Positions 49,692 through 57,971 of a DNA stretch of 62,275 nt are shown in pieces. The stretch is taken from positions 1-62,275 of the IMG/VR virus record IMGVR_UViG_3300043395_004461; one strand, written 5' to 3'. Position 1 is the first letter of the stretch; each line of letters opens with the position of its first letter. Under the pieces are notes generated by a model. It had not been told where the DNA came from. It saw only the letters and a list, made by a program, of their open reading frames with translations, and did no database searches. The DNA comes from a virus. The position numbers were made by a program, and so were the translations under genes.

Positions 49692-50633
49692 ATGAGAGAA
49701 TTGATAAGAAACATAATAAGGGAACAAGTTTCTGAAAAATATTTGAGTAAATTATTAAATTACATTAAAGAATCAGGTTTAACAATTAAATCTGTAGGGG
49801 GTGGTATAACTCTTGCAAGAAGAGACATTGAAACAGGCCAAATAGAGTGGGTTAATAAAAAAAATACCGCAGAAGCGGTTATAGACAGAGAAGACCCATA
49901 TCTCAGAACTTATTTAGCTGGATATACCGATGAGGACATAATATCAATTTTATCAGAAGTAGCTGGAAAGAATTTAGAAGAAATTTCAAATATTTTGGAT
50001 TTGCAGTCAGACTCCAGCGGTTCAGTTTTTTTGATTTATGAGGACCCTAAATTATTTTTAGCAACAGAGAATATGAAATCAATTCCCAGTAAACTTGGTG
50101 GAAATATTGTACTCATCAGGGATAAAGTGTGGTTTGACGGAAGGCCTTCTTTTAGTGGTATCAATAACTTATCAAGACTAAAAAATGTTTTTTGTGATTT
50201 GTGGGTGGGGGCGGAATTAGATTATTTGGGTGGGTTGGAATTTGTAAAAGGAGATTGTTCGCTTAGCGTTTGCAACAATCTTGATACCTTAATTGAGGTT
50301 AAAGGTAAGTTCAAATTACAATCGGGAAAAACCAATTCATTGGGTAAACTTCGCAAAGTTTGGGGTAAGTGTGTTTTAGGTGATGGCCTAACAGAATTGA
50401 ATTCATTAGGTGACTTAGAGTACGTTGGTGATGAATTAGTGATAACTTCACCAAATATAAAATCATTAGGTGACTTGAAATATGTTGGTGGAAAACTAAG
50501 ACTAAGAAAATCTAGTGTTGAGGATTTAGGAAATTTGGAATTTGTGGGGGGTTCAATTTTGATTGATAGGTCAGCATCACCGAATTTGATTCAACAAATC
50601 AAGGAAAGAAATTTCAAAATGACCAAAGGATAA
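49692..50633 (+). CDS. Tagged protein with leucine-rich-like solenoid repeats
   Basis: The 313-residue protein has a compact tag, MRELIRNIIREQ (IRE/Q), a helical region, and from ~160 a series of repeats with LGDLEYVGDELVITSPNIKS and LGDLKYVGGKLRLR, a right-handed solenoid resembling receptor-L/LRR domains. It has the same tag-plus-repeat plan as the LRR and MORN proteins but no WCT core. It probably binds a protein partner. Packaging is inferred. Confidence 0.72.
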   Translation: MRELIRNIIREQVSEKYLSKLLNYIKESGLTIKSVGGGITLARRDIETGQIEWVNKKNTAEAVIDREDPYLRTYLAGYTDEDIISILSEVAGKNLEEISNILDLQSDSSGSVFLIYEDPKLFLATENMKSIPSKLGGNIVLIRDKVWFDGRPSFSGINNLSRLKNVFCDLWVGAELDYLGGLEFVKGDCSLSVCNNLDTLIEVKGKFKLQSGKTNSLGKLRKVWGKCVLGDGLTELNSLGDLEYVGDELVITSPNIKSLGDLKYVGGKLRLRKSSVEDLGNLEFVGGSILIDRSASPNLIQQIKERNFKMTKG

Positions 50634-50661
50634 TTTATTTTCCAATTAATTAAATTTACTT

Positions 50662-51072
50662 ATGAAAATATTGATAAAGGAAGAATCTTTGGATGATTTA
50701 ATTTTGACTGAAATAAAAAATATTTTTGAACCCGAAGGATTTGAAAGTTATCATGCATTGCAGGGTAAAACTTTCCAAATAATCAAGCCAATAGGAGATG
50801 AAGATGCAATCGTTTTACTAAATTGGTACAACTGTGAAAACTTCACTGAGACCAAGTGGGGAATTTACCAATATGATTTCCCGAAATTCACTTTAGATGA
50901 AATTAAAAATATTTGTCCGTTTGTTGAAATACACCCAAAAGAACTCACTAAACTGAATGGATTCTTTTCTGATAAATGGGTTCCTATTTTCAAAGAATGG
51001 TTCGAAAAAATATCAAATGAGGAGTTTAAATCAATCATACCATTCTCCAAAGAAAGTTTGATAAACCAATAA
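50662..51072 (+). CDS. Small tagged-family protein with WxPIFxxWF motif
   Basis: The 136-residue protein begins MKILIKEESLDDLILTEI, a variant of the tag. The C-terminus has FSDKWVPIFKEWFEKISNEE, matching GEGWKPIFIEWFQKNTGLEL in the 56181 protein and more weakly two others at 56.6-57.2 kb, so they form a paralogous family. Function unknown. Confidence 0.65.
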   Translation: MKILIKEESLDDLILTEIKNIFEPEGFESYHALQGKTFQIIKPIGDEDAIVLLNWYNCENFTETKWGIYQYDFPKFTLDEIKNICPFVEIHPKELTKLNGFFSDKWVPIFKEWFEKISNEEFKSIIPFSKESLINQ

Positions 51073-51112
51073 TTTTATTTATCAGATTTTATAACTTATT
51101 TCGTCAAATAAT

Positions 51113-51143
51113 TTTGGTGAATTGTGTGAAATGATTATCTTTG
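51113..51143 (+). promoter_or_regulatory. Bacteroidetes-type promoter
   Basis: TTTG at 51113-51116 and TATCTTTG at 51136-51143 are 19 nt apart, 21 nt before ATG 51165. Confidence 0.82.
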
Positions 51144-51164
51144 TATTCACAAAACACATCCACC

Positions 51165-51914
51165 ATGACTACCACAACCCAAGTTTCAGTTCAAGACAAA
51201 GTTCGTAACTACCAAGGTCAAAACCGTTTTATCCTCAACATGAAAGACGCTCTCAAGAAGTGGGGAGGTTTAACCCCAAAGCAACTCATGGCTACCGAGA
51301 AGGCTCTTAACTCTGAAGTTAAGACCATCAACAAAGCCGAACTTCCTGAGGACGTGAAGCGTATCGTCGAGTACAAGGGTGAGAACCCATTCGTTAAGGA
51401 CATCGCTTCCAAATTCGAAAAGTGGGGTACACTTACCTCAAAGCAAATCTCAGCCGCTGTGGCTCAGATTCAAAAGGAGGAGGACAAAGAAAAGACAGTT
51501 CGTATGAACTGGCCAACAATCGGAGAAACCATCAAACTTGGTCGTAAGAAGGGCGTCGAACTCAAAGAGAAGTATGGTCTCAAGTTCAACCCAATCCTTA
51601 TCGACATCACAGCTCTTAAAGCTGTGTCTCCAAAGGCGGTTCTTTTCACAGGTAAGTTGACTATCAAGCGTGGTGATGTTTGTACTTGTTGTTTGAAGAC
51701 TTTGACTGATGAGTTTTCAATGTTGACTGGGTTCGGTAAGATTTGTGCTAAACATGTGGGTGTGGAGTACATCACCGACAAATCTCAGGCTCAGCGTTTC
51801 CGTGAGGAGTACCTGAAGCGTGTTGAGGAGATTGGTGAGATGGAGTTTTGGGTTCCCAAAACTCAAATCAAGAAGTGGGATGGCGTAACCGCTTCGATTG
51901 TAGAAACAATCTAA
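51165..51914 (+). CDS. Protein with tandem KWG(x)LT repeats and a CxCC zinc-like motif
   Basis: The 249-residue protein starts MTTTTQVSVQDKVRNYQGQN. Two similar helical units (ALKKWGGLTPKQLMATEKAL and KFEKWGTLTSKQISAAVAQI) form the N-terminal half, as in small phage DNA-binding modules. The C-terminal half has VCTCCLKTLTDEFSMLTGFG and KICAKHVGV, a Cys/His set likely to bind zinc. A strong host-type promoter and GC-rich codon use suggest early high expression. Function unknown. Confidence 0.7.
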   Translation: MTTTTQVSVQDKVRNYQGQNRFILNMKDALKKWGGLTPKQLMATEKALNSEVKTINKAELPEDVKRIVEYKGENPFVKDIASKFEKWGTLTSKQISAAVAQIQKEEDKEKTVRMNWPTIGETIKLGRKKGVELKEKYGLKFNPILIDITALKAVSPKAVLFTGKLTIKRGDVCTCCLKTLTDEFSMLTGFGKICAKHVGVEYITDKSQAQRFREEYLKRVEEIGEMEFWVPKTQIKKWDGVTASIVETI

Positions 51915-51920
51915 GAGCCA

Positions 51921-51948
51921 ACCCCTCCCGAAACGGAGGGGTTTTTTT
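51921..51948 (+). terminator. Terminator, first copy of a repeated element
   Basis: CCCCTCC pairs with GGAGGGG around CGAAAC, followed by T. The same 27 bases occur at 55706-55732, on the other side of the receptor/lipoprotein cassette. Confidence 0.93.
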
Positions 51949-52023
51949 ATTTATTGATATCTTAACCATTTGTTAATACAAAAACTATGGGCATGTAAAG
52001 TTGAGTTCATAATTATTGTGGAC

Positions 52024-54501
52024 ATGAAACAACTTTTATTTTTATTTCTAATTTTACCAAACCTTTTGTTCTCTCAAGTGAACATCAAAGGGGTAACAAA
52101 ATCAAAGACTGAGACAATCTATTTTTCTCACATTACTTTTAAGAACGAAAAAGGTGAGGTCTTCACTACATTATCAGACAAGGACGGAATTTACTCAATC
52201 ACTTTAGCCGAGGGTAAGTACCAAATTAAAGCAACCTACGTTGGATATAAGGAGTATCTACAGGACTTATTGGTTCAGGGTGATATGAATTATGATATCG
52301 TATTTGAAGACAATACAACTCAATTAAATGAGGTTGTAGTAAGGAGTGTCCCACAGAAAGTTACTGAAGTTTCTGTTATCAGAACAATAAGAAACAACAA
52401 TGTTGTATCTGATGGAGTATCGATTGAATACATTAAGAAGACTCCTGATAGAACAGTTGGTGACGTATTGAAAAGGGTTAATGGGGTTACAATCCAAAAC
52501 GATAAGTTTGTTTTGGTAAGAGGACTCTCTGATAGATATAACCTTTCATTTTTAAATAAAACAATTTTACCTTCGACAGAGCCAGATAGAAGGTCATTTT
52601 CTTTTGATATCATACCAGCGGGTCTTATAGATAACGTGATGGTATTGAAATCGGCTTCTCCATCACTTCCTGGTGACTTCGCTGGTGGAGTTGTTCAAGT
52701 TACAACAAAGGAGGTAAACGACAATTTTTTGTCCTTATCATTCGGAACAAGTTATGGAACGGTTTCGAGTTTAAGAGATTTCAGATTGGTGGAAAATATA
52801 ACCTTCCCCACCAAGTTTCCGTCAACATACAAATTCAGAGTTGGAACAATCGGAGACAGAAGGGCATACACAAAACTAGTGGTTGATGGAAATGAACGTA
52901 ACTTCCTATCCACGCCAAACTTTAATGGAGGTCTTTCATTTGGTTTGAAAAAGTCCAAGTGGAATTACTTGTTTAGCTCAAACGCGAGAAAATCATTTGG
53001 TCTTAACTACACAGATAGATTGGACTATCAAAGTTCAACAGAGCTTGCTTACAAATACAGAGACACTTTGTTTACTGATAACAGTTCTGTGAGTGGATTA
53101 TTCAACCTAACTTATATTGGTGATAATAAATTCTCTTGGAAGTCAATTTTGAATCATCAGGTTGAACGTTCTTATCTACAAAGAAACGGTGAGAATTATG
53201 ATAACGTTCAATATGTTAAAAGTAATTCATCAAACACGGTGGTTAAAACAATCTTCAACTCTCAGTTCGAAGGTAAGATAAAGACATGGGATTTCATCTT
53301 GGGTTATAATTTGATGTTAAGAGACCAACCTGATTATAGAGTTAATCCAATAACAAAGTCATTGGGAACAAATGATAACTTCTCAGTTGCTTGGAGAGAC
53401 ACCTATAGGTTTTGGTCGGTAATGGATGAAAACCAATTTAATGGTTCGGTAGACAAAGACTTTGGTGACTTTAAAGTAGGTGTAGGACACCTAAAAAAGT
53501 TCAGAAACTTTCAAGCAAGAATATTCAGATATGATGCTGTTGACCTATTAAACGAAATTACAAACAACACTGATAGATATTCTGCCGACTTTGACCTTTC
53601 GAATGGTTATGTCCAATACGATAAGACATGGAACAAATGGAAATTTAATGGTGGTCTTAGAACAGAGTACAATGTATTTCAAGTTAACACATCAGATTTC
53701 AGTGGTACGAGAGTGAGAGTTAACAGAGAATACTTGGACTTCTTACCCTCAGCTAACATATCTTATAACTTGGACAAAGATAAGTTTAGATTTTCAATGT
53801 CCAAAACATTAGCAAGACCTGAGTTCAGAGAAGTAGCAAACTTTGCATACTATGACTTTGTTAGAAACGCACAACTTTTAGGTAATCCAAACCTCGAAAA
53901 GACTGATATCTATAACTTCGATTTGAAGTGGGAACACTACCCAAAACTCGGTGAAAACTTTTCAATTGGAGTTTTCTCGAAAAACTTTATCAGACCAATT
54001 GAACAAATAGTTGCTGACGGTTCAGTACCATCAAATCTTCTTCTAACATATACAAATCCAAATCAAGCATCTGTAATGGGAATTGAATTTGAATTTAGAA
54101 AAAAAATGAGCGAGTGGCTTGATGTTTACACAAACTCAGCACTTATCAATTCAAATGTGAATGTCGGTCAAATCAAAAGACAATTACAAGGACAATCAAA
54201 TTACATTATCAACGGTGGATTAAACTTCCACAAGAACAACAACTCTGTTTCAATAACATATAATAGAATCGGAGAAAGAATATCTGCAGTTGGATTTCAA
54301 GGATATCCTGATATCTTCGAAAACTCAAGAGATGTTGTAGACATGGTTATATTAAGAAAATTAAAAAAAGGAGAAATAAAATTATCTGTTGGGGATTTGC
54401 TAGCACAACCAACAAGATTTTATCAAAAAATAAACAATAGGGATTTGATTAAAACAAACAACGAACAATCAATCTCTCTATCAATTAATTTAAATCTATG
54501 A
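52024..54501 (+). CDS. TonB-dependent outer-membrane receptor
   Basis: The 825-residue protein has a signal peptide (MKQLLFLFLILPNLLFSQ), a carboxypeptidase regulatory-like domain (~20-100, ITFKNEKGEVFTTLSDKDGI), a plug domain with IEYIKKTPDRTVGDVLKRVN and VRGLSDRYN, and a long beta-barrel (~200-825) ending in alternating strands (SISLSINLNL). This is the standard Bacteroidetes receptor for TonB-driven uptake. It is translationally coupled to a lipoprotein gene. ATG 52024 begins the signal peptide. No good promoter was found upstream. Such genes are very unusual in phages; the pair is bracketed by identical terminators. Confidence 0.92.
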   Translation: MKQLLFLFLILPNLLFSQVNIKGVTKSKTETIYFSHITFKNEKGEVFTTLSDKDGIYSITLAEGKYQIKATYVGYKEYLQDLLVQGDMNYDIVFEDNTTQLNEVVVRSVPQKVTEVSVIRTIRNNNVVSDGVSIEYIKKTPDRTVGDVLKRVNGVTIQNDKFVLVRGLSDRYNLSFLNKTILPSTEPDRRSFSFDIIPAGLIDNVMVLKSASPSLPGDFAGGVVQVTTKEVNDNFLSLSFGTSYGTVSSLRDFRLVENITFPTKFPSTYKFRVGTIGDRRAYTKLVVDGNERNFLSTPNFNGGLSFGLKKSKWNYLFSSNARKSFGLNYTDRLDYQSSTELAYKYRDTLFTDNSSVSGLFNLTYIGDNKFSWKSILNHQVERSYLQRNGENYDNVQYVKSNSSNTVVKTIFNSQFEGKIKTWDFILGYNLMLRDQPDYRVNPITKSLGTNDNFSVAWRDTYRFWSVMDENQFNGSVDKDFGDFKVGVGHLKKFRNFQARIFRYDAVDLLNEITNNTDRYSADFDLSNGYVQYDKTWNKWKFNGGLRTEYNVFQVNTSDFSGTRVRVNREYLDFLPSANISYNLDKDKFRFSMSKTLARPEFREVANFAYYDFVRNAQLLGNPNLEKTDIYNFDLKWEHYPKLGENFSIGVFSKNFIRPIEQIVADGSVPSNLLLTYTNPNQASVMGIEFEFRKKMSEWLDVYTNSALINSNVNVGQIKRQLQGQSNYIINGGLNFHKNNNSVSITYNRIGERISAVGFQGYPDIFENSRDVVDMVILRKLKKGEIKLSVGDLLAQPTRFYQKINNRDLIKTNNEQSISLSINLNL

Positions 54502-55700
54502 AAAAATTATTATTTTCTCTGACTTTATTATCATTTATCAGTTGTACTAAAGACCTTGGAGGTGATGAGGGACCAATAAACGTACCATCATCAACTACTC
54601 TTACAGGTAACATCAATGCAACAACAACTTTGACTTCAGACAAAGTATGGACATTGAAGGGTTATGTCTATGTAACAGATGGGGCTTCATTAATCATCCA
54701 ACCAGGAACTGTAATCAAATCAGATGTTGCAGAAAAAGGTGCACTATGTATTGAGAGAGGTGCAAAGATAATTGCTGAAGGCACACCTGATAGACCAATT
54801 GTTTTCACATCAGGTCAACCTGAAGGACAAAGAAGTCCTGGTGATTGGGGTGGAATTGTAATTCTTGGTAGAGCAAAAACAAACAGAAGTTCTGAACCAA
54901 CAATTGAAGGTGGAATCGGAAGACCTTATGGCGGGACAAATGATGAAGACAACAGTGGTATAATCAAGTATGTTAGAATTGAGTACGCTGGAATCGCAGC
55001 ACTTCCAAATTCGGAGATAAATGCTTTGACGTTAGGTGCGGTTGGTAGAGGAACAATTATTCAATATGTTCAAACAATTTACGCTAACGACGACGCTTTT
55101 GAATTCTTCGGTGGAACTGTATCACCAAGATATCTTTATGCATTCGCAACAGCAGATGATGATTATGACTTTGACTTTGGTTATACAGGTGAACTTAATT
55201 ACGGTGTTTCCAAAAGAGACCCTTTATTTGTTGATAACGGAGATGCAGGAAATGGTGTTGAATGTGATAACGATGGAACAGGTTCATCTGCACAACCATT
55301 CACACATCCAAAGTTAAACCAAATGATTTTGATTGGACCATTCAGCAACACTTCTTTATCAAACCATAATTTAGGTTTGAGATGGAGAAGAGCAACTCAA
55401 TTCACAATAACAAACTCAAAAATACTTGGATATCAAAAGGGTTCATTTTCAATTGAAAGTAATGAAACTGCTCAGTCTTACAAGGACGGGGTCTCTAAAT
55501 TTTTGAATAATGAGATTCAGGCATTTGACCCACTTCTCAATTTCAAATCTACCTCTACAGTGTTTACAGCAACAGACATGAAAACCAAGGCACTATCCGA
55601 AGGTAATTTAGAAAAACAATATACCAAAGAGGAAATGGATTTACTATCCAAACCAACTTGGACTAACGGTTGGACAAGGTTCCCTACCAAAGGAAACTAA
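54498..55700 (+). CDS. Outer-membrane lipoprotein with beta-helix (receptor partner)
   Basis: The 400-residue protein has a lipoprotein signal (MKKLLFSLTLLSFISC, lipobox Cys16) and a body of right-handed beta-helix-like repeats: LIIQPGTVIKSDVAEKGALC, GDWGGIVILGRA, YVRIEYAGIA, IIQYVQTIYANDDAFEFFGG. Bacteroidetes commonly encode such a lipoprotein after a TonB-dependent receptor. It overlaps the receptor gene by 4 nt. It probably sits on the cell surface and works with the receptor; ligand unknown. Confidence 0.85.
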   Translation: MKKLLFSLTLLSFISCTKDLGGDEGPINVPSSTTLTGNINATTTLTSDKVWTLKGYVYVTDGASLIIQPGTVIKSDVAEKGALCIERGAKIIAEGTPDRPIVFTSGQPEGQRSPGDWGGIVILGRAKTNRSSEPTIEGGIGRPYGGTNDEDNSGIIKYVRIEYAGIAALPNSEINALTLGAVGRGTIIQYVQTIYANDDAFEFFGGTVSPRYLYAFATADDDYDFDFGYTGELNYGVSKRDPLFVDNGDAGNGVECDNDGTGSSAQPFTHPKLNQMILIGPFSNTSLSNHNLGLRWRRATQFTITNSKILGYQKGSFSIESNETAQSYKDGVSKFLNNEIQAFDPLLNFKSTSTVFTATDMKTKALSEGNLEKQYTKEEMDLLSKPTWTNGWTRFPTKGN

Positions 55701-55705
55701 TTCAG

Positions 55706-55732
55706 ACCCCTCCCGAAACGGAGGGGTTTTTT
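55706..55732 (+). terminator. Terminator, second copy of the repeated element
   Basis: This is identical over 27 nt to 51921-51947 and lies just after the lipoprotein gene. Confidence 0.93.
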
Positions 55733-55743
55733 ATTTTCATTCG

Positions 55744-55751
55744 TATTTATA
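55744..55751 (+). promoter_or_regulatory. TATTTATA box, putative late promoter
   Basis: A perfect octamer lies just after a terminator and 4 nt before ATG 55756 of a tagged protein. Confidence 0.55.
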
Positions 55752-55755
55752 AGAT

Positions 55756-56184
55756 ATGAAAGAACTCATAAGAAAGGTTTTAAAGGAAGCTCTCAAAGTG
55801 GAACCTGATACTCCAGATTGGGTGGTTAAGTTTCACAGCTTACCAACGGAAGGTAGAGTTGAGTTCATTAAAGAATATAAAAGTCATATTGAAAGTATTA
55901 TTCCAAGGATAGTTGATTACTTCGAATCTAAGTACAGTGAATTATTGGTAAAGATTGAGATTAAGGAGAAACCCTCTCACTATGGGCATGAAAACTTTTC
56001 AATTCAAAAACCAAATCTGAAGTTTTATTTTGATTTCAATAATATGGAAAATGATAGAAATTGGGCCGCTGTAACCAAAAGGGAAATATTCAAAGACCTA
56101 AAGTCCTTTTTCAATATTGATGTAACGTATTATGGGACACCTCTCGACGTGGATGTCTATTCATTAAATTGGACGAAAGTATGA
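55756..56184 (+). CDS. Small tagged protein
   Basis: The 142-residue protein starts with the tag MKELIRKVLKEA (LKE/A). The rest is alpha/beta with EFIKEYKSHIESIIPRIVDY and a beta-rich C-terminus. It heads an operon of four small proteins (55756, 56181, 56576, 56881). Function unknown. Confidence 0.7.
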   Translation: MKELIRKVLKEALKVEPDTPDWVVKFHSLPTEGRVEFIKEYKSHIESIIPRIVDYFESKYSELLVKIEIKEKPSHYGHENFSIQKPNLKFYFDFNNMENDRNWAAVTKREIFKDLKSFFNIDVTYYGTPLDVDVYSLNWTKV

Positions 56185-56567
56185 TTTATATAATAACAGA
56201 GGAACAAAACAGAAGGTTGGTAAAACAAATCATCAAATATCTTGACGATAACCTAACGCCTTATATTGGATGGGAGTCAACCAAAGAGTATAAAAAAGGA
56301 TTGAAACTCAACGATAACGAGCTTTTTTTACATTTCACCGATGATGAGGATGATTATGATGATAACCATATGTGGTATTCTCTTCACACAAATCCTAATG
56401 TAAGTTTGAAAAAAGAGGATTGTCCAATTGTTTTGATTCCTGACCCGATTGCAAATTCCTTGAACGCTTATTTTGGTGAAGGATGGAAACCTATTTTTAT
56501 TGAGTGGTTTCAAAAGAATACAGGACTTGAATTAAAAAAAGTCGATAACTTTGGTTGGGACAACTAA
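56181..56567 (+). CDS. Small protein with tag-like N-terminus and WxPIFxxWF motif
   Basis: The 128-residue protein starts MIYIITEEQNRRLVKQIIKY, a tag variant (ITE/E). It is acidic in the middle and ends with GEGWKPIFIEWFQKNTGLEL, shared with the 50662 protein. The start overlaps the previous stop (ATGA). Its partners in this row look like diverged copies. Confidence 0.65.
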   Translation: MIYIITEEQNRRLVKQIIKYLDDNLTPYIGWESTKEYKKGLKLNDNELFLHFTDDEDDYDDNHMWYSLHTNPNVSLKKEDCPIVLIPDPIANSLNAYFGEGWKPIFIEWFQKNTGLELKKVDNFGWDN

Positions 56568-56575
56568 TATCCAAT

Positions 56576-56884
56576 ATGAAATACGTAATATCAGAAAATA
56601 GGTTAAATCAGTTCATAATCGACTATCTAAACGATATCATCGAAAGAAAGGTCGTTAACCGTCTTCATCCTTATATTGTTATCTCCCAACGAATTGGTGA
56701 TGACGAGGATGATTGGGAGGATATTATTGAGTTTGACCATACAGATGGAAGATTATGGGTGAACCGTAATCTCCAAAAAATGTTGACCGATATGTTTGCT
56801 TTAAGTCAAGAAAGAATGAAAGTTTTACTCAAACAATGGTTTGAAAATAAATTCAATGTTAAAATAGAATTTGTCGAGCCATGA
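56576..56884 (+). CDS. Small tag-like protein, diverged paralogue
   Basis: The 102-residue protein begins MKYVISENRLNQFIIDYLND and ends with SQERMKVLLKQWFENKFNVK, matching the pattern of the neighbouring family. ATG 56576 is preferred over an earlier in-frame codon inside the previous gene. Its stop overlaps the next start. Confidence 0.62.
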   Translation: MKYVISENRLNQFIIDYLNDIIERKVVNRLHPYIVISQRIGDDEDDWEDIIEFDHTDGRLWVNRNLQKMLTDMFALSQERMKVLLKQWFENKFNVKIEFVEP

Positions 56885-57204
56885 GATACATCATTACAGA
56901 AAATAGAATAAAAGACTTTTTGAAAAGTAACCGAATTGATGAATCCAAAGTTAATACAATGATTTTTTTATTTTTGGATTCGTATTTGAAAGATTACAGT
57001 CCTGAGGAACAGAAAAATGTAGTTCTTTTCGGTAGAAACGAAAGAAATCAAATTGCATACGAAAAAGGTGATGAGATTTTATTTGTAACTGATGAACTTT
57101 TCCATAAGATACAGGATATGTTCAATTTAACAGCTTCTGGTACAAGACAGGCTTTTAAAGATTACTTTGCATCCAAGGGAATGAGAGTCAAAAGGTTCTT
57201 GTAA
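56881..57204 (+). CDS. Small tag-like protein, diverged paralogue
   Basis: The 107-residue protein begins MRYIITENRIKDFLKSNRID and ends TASGTRQAFKDYFASKGMRV, the same N- and C-terminal pattern as the two genes before it. It closes the four-gene operon. Confidence 0.62.
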   Translation: MRYIITENRIKDFLKSNRIDESKVNTMIFLFLDSYLKDYSPEEQKNVVLFGRNERNQIAYEKGDEILFVTDELFHKIQDMFNLTASGTRQAFKDYFASKGMRVKRFL

Positions 57205-57227
57205 GTCGATTTTCATAAATTCAAAGA

Positions 57228-57235
57228 TATTTATA
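57228..57235 (+). promoter_or_regulatory. TATTTATA octamer after the four-gene operon
   Basis: A perfect octamer lies upstream of a terminator and 83 nt from the next start, so its role is unclear. Confidence 0.25.
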
Positions 57236-57251
57236 AGAGAATATAAGTCCC

Positions 57252-57287
57252 ATCCCATCTCAACTAAGTTGTAGGTGAAGATGGGAT
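57252..57287 (+). terminator. Terminator after the small tagged operon
   Basis: ATCCCATCT and AGATGGGAT form a 9-bp stem, with a long loop, followed by T-rich sequence. Confidence 0.8.
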
Positions 57288-57290
57288 TTT

Positions 57291-57298
57291 TATTTATA
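57291..57298 (+). promoter_or_regulatory. TATTTATA box
   Basis: A perfect octamer lies after a terminator and 20 nt before ATG 57319. It overlaps the T-rich tail of the terminator, so it could be incidental. Confidence 0.35.
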
Positions 57299-57318
57299 AA
57301 CCGTTAAATAAAACGAAA

Positions 57319-57771
57319 ATGAAGAAACAATTTTTGTTATTTCTTGCTATCACATGTTCGCTAGTAACATTTGCACAAAAACACGATAAAAAGGGATGGG
57401 ACATCTCTGTGGGGGCAACTGTGAACGCACCGTTAGCTGGAAATGTTGGTTGGGACTCAAAAGCATGGGGTCAGAAAGTTAACTTTCATAAAAAGAATTT
57501 GAATGTATCTTTCCAATTCATGCAAAACAAGGCGTCTTTTGTAAGAATGCCTGTGTTAGTTGGGTACCGTAAGCACCTTAAAAAGAACCTATATGTTGGT
57601 CTTGATGGGGGTGTTACTTTGTTCGATGGTCAAAAAGGGCAATTTACTTATGTCCCTACCATTGGATACAAGATAAACAATAAATGGTGCTTAGAACAAT
57701 CAATTCTAAGAACTGTAAAAGATGGTAAGCATGCGAACCTTGTGGGTTTGGGTCTAAACTATCATTTATAG
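57319..57771 (+). CDS. Small secreted outer-membrane beta-barrel-like protein
   Basis: The 150-residue protein has a signal peptide (MKKQFLLFLAITCSLVTFAQ) and eight or so alternating strands (GWDISVGATVNAPLAG, LNVSFQFMQ, MPVLVGYRKHLKKNLYVGLD, GLGLNYHL at the end). It fits a small outer-membrane barrel or porin-like fold of host type. It may alter the infected cell surface. The ligand is unknown. Confidence 0.7.
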   Translation: MKKQFLLFLAITCSLVTFAQKHDKKGWDISVGATVNAPLAGNVGWDSKAWGQKVNFHKKNLNVSFQFMQNKASFVRMPVLVGYRKHLKKNLYVGLDGGVTLFDGQKGQFTYVPTIGYKINNKWCLEQSILRTVKDGKHANLVGLGLNYHL

Positions 57772-57803
57772 TCTAAACAAAATTAAACCTTTTTTAAAAA
57801 ACT

Positions 57804-57911
57804 ATGGAACAATTAGAATTTTTATGGCACTGGCACTTTTTATTAGGTGTAGTTGTCGGAGTTGTGGTGGGACCACATATTCTAAAACTTGTTTCTAAAA
57901 TAAAGAAATAA
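57804..57911 (+). CDS. Single-helix membrane peptide
   Basis: The 35-residue ORF (MEQLEFLWHWHFLLGVVVGV then VVGPHILKLV and a Lys-rich end) has one Gly/Val-rich transmembrane helix. It is followed by a strong terminator, which supports it as a real gene. Confidence 0.55.
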   Translation: MEQLEFLWHWHFLLGVVVGVVVGPHILKLVSKIKK

Positions 57912-57915
57912 GTAA

Positions 57916-57942
57916 ATCCCCCGAGAAATCGGGGGTTTTTAT
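57916..57942 (+). terminator. Terminator
   Basis: CCCCCGA and TCGGGGG form a 7-bp stem around GAAA, followed by T. Confidence 0.92.
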
Positions 57943-57959
57943 TTTTAACATATTTCCCT

Positions 57960-57967
57960 TATCTTTG
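57960..57967 (+). promoter_or_regulatory. Bacteroidetes-type -7 element (TATCTTTG)
   Basis: TATCTTTG lies 4 nt before ATG 57972, so the mRNA would be leaderless; the T-rich tail of the terminator occupies the -33 region. Confidence 0.6.
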
Positions 57968-57971
57968 CCTT

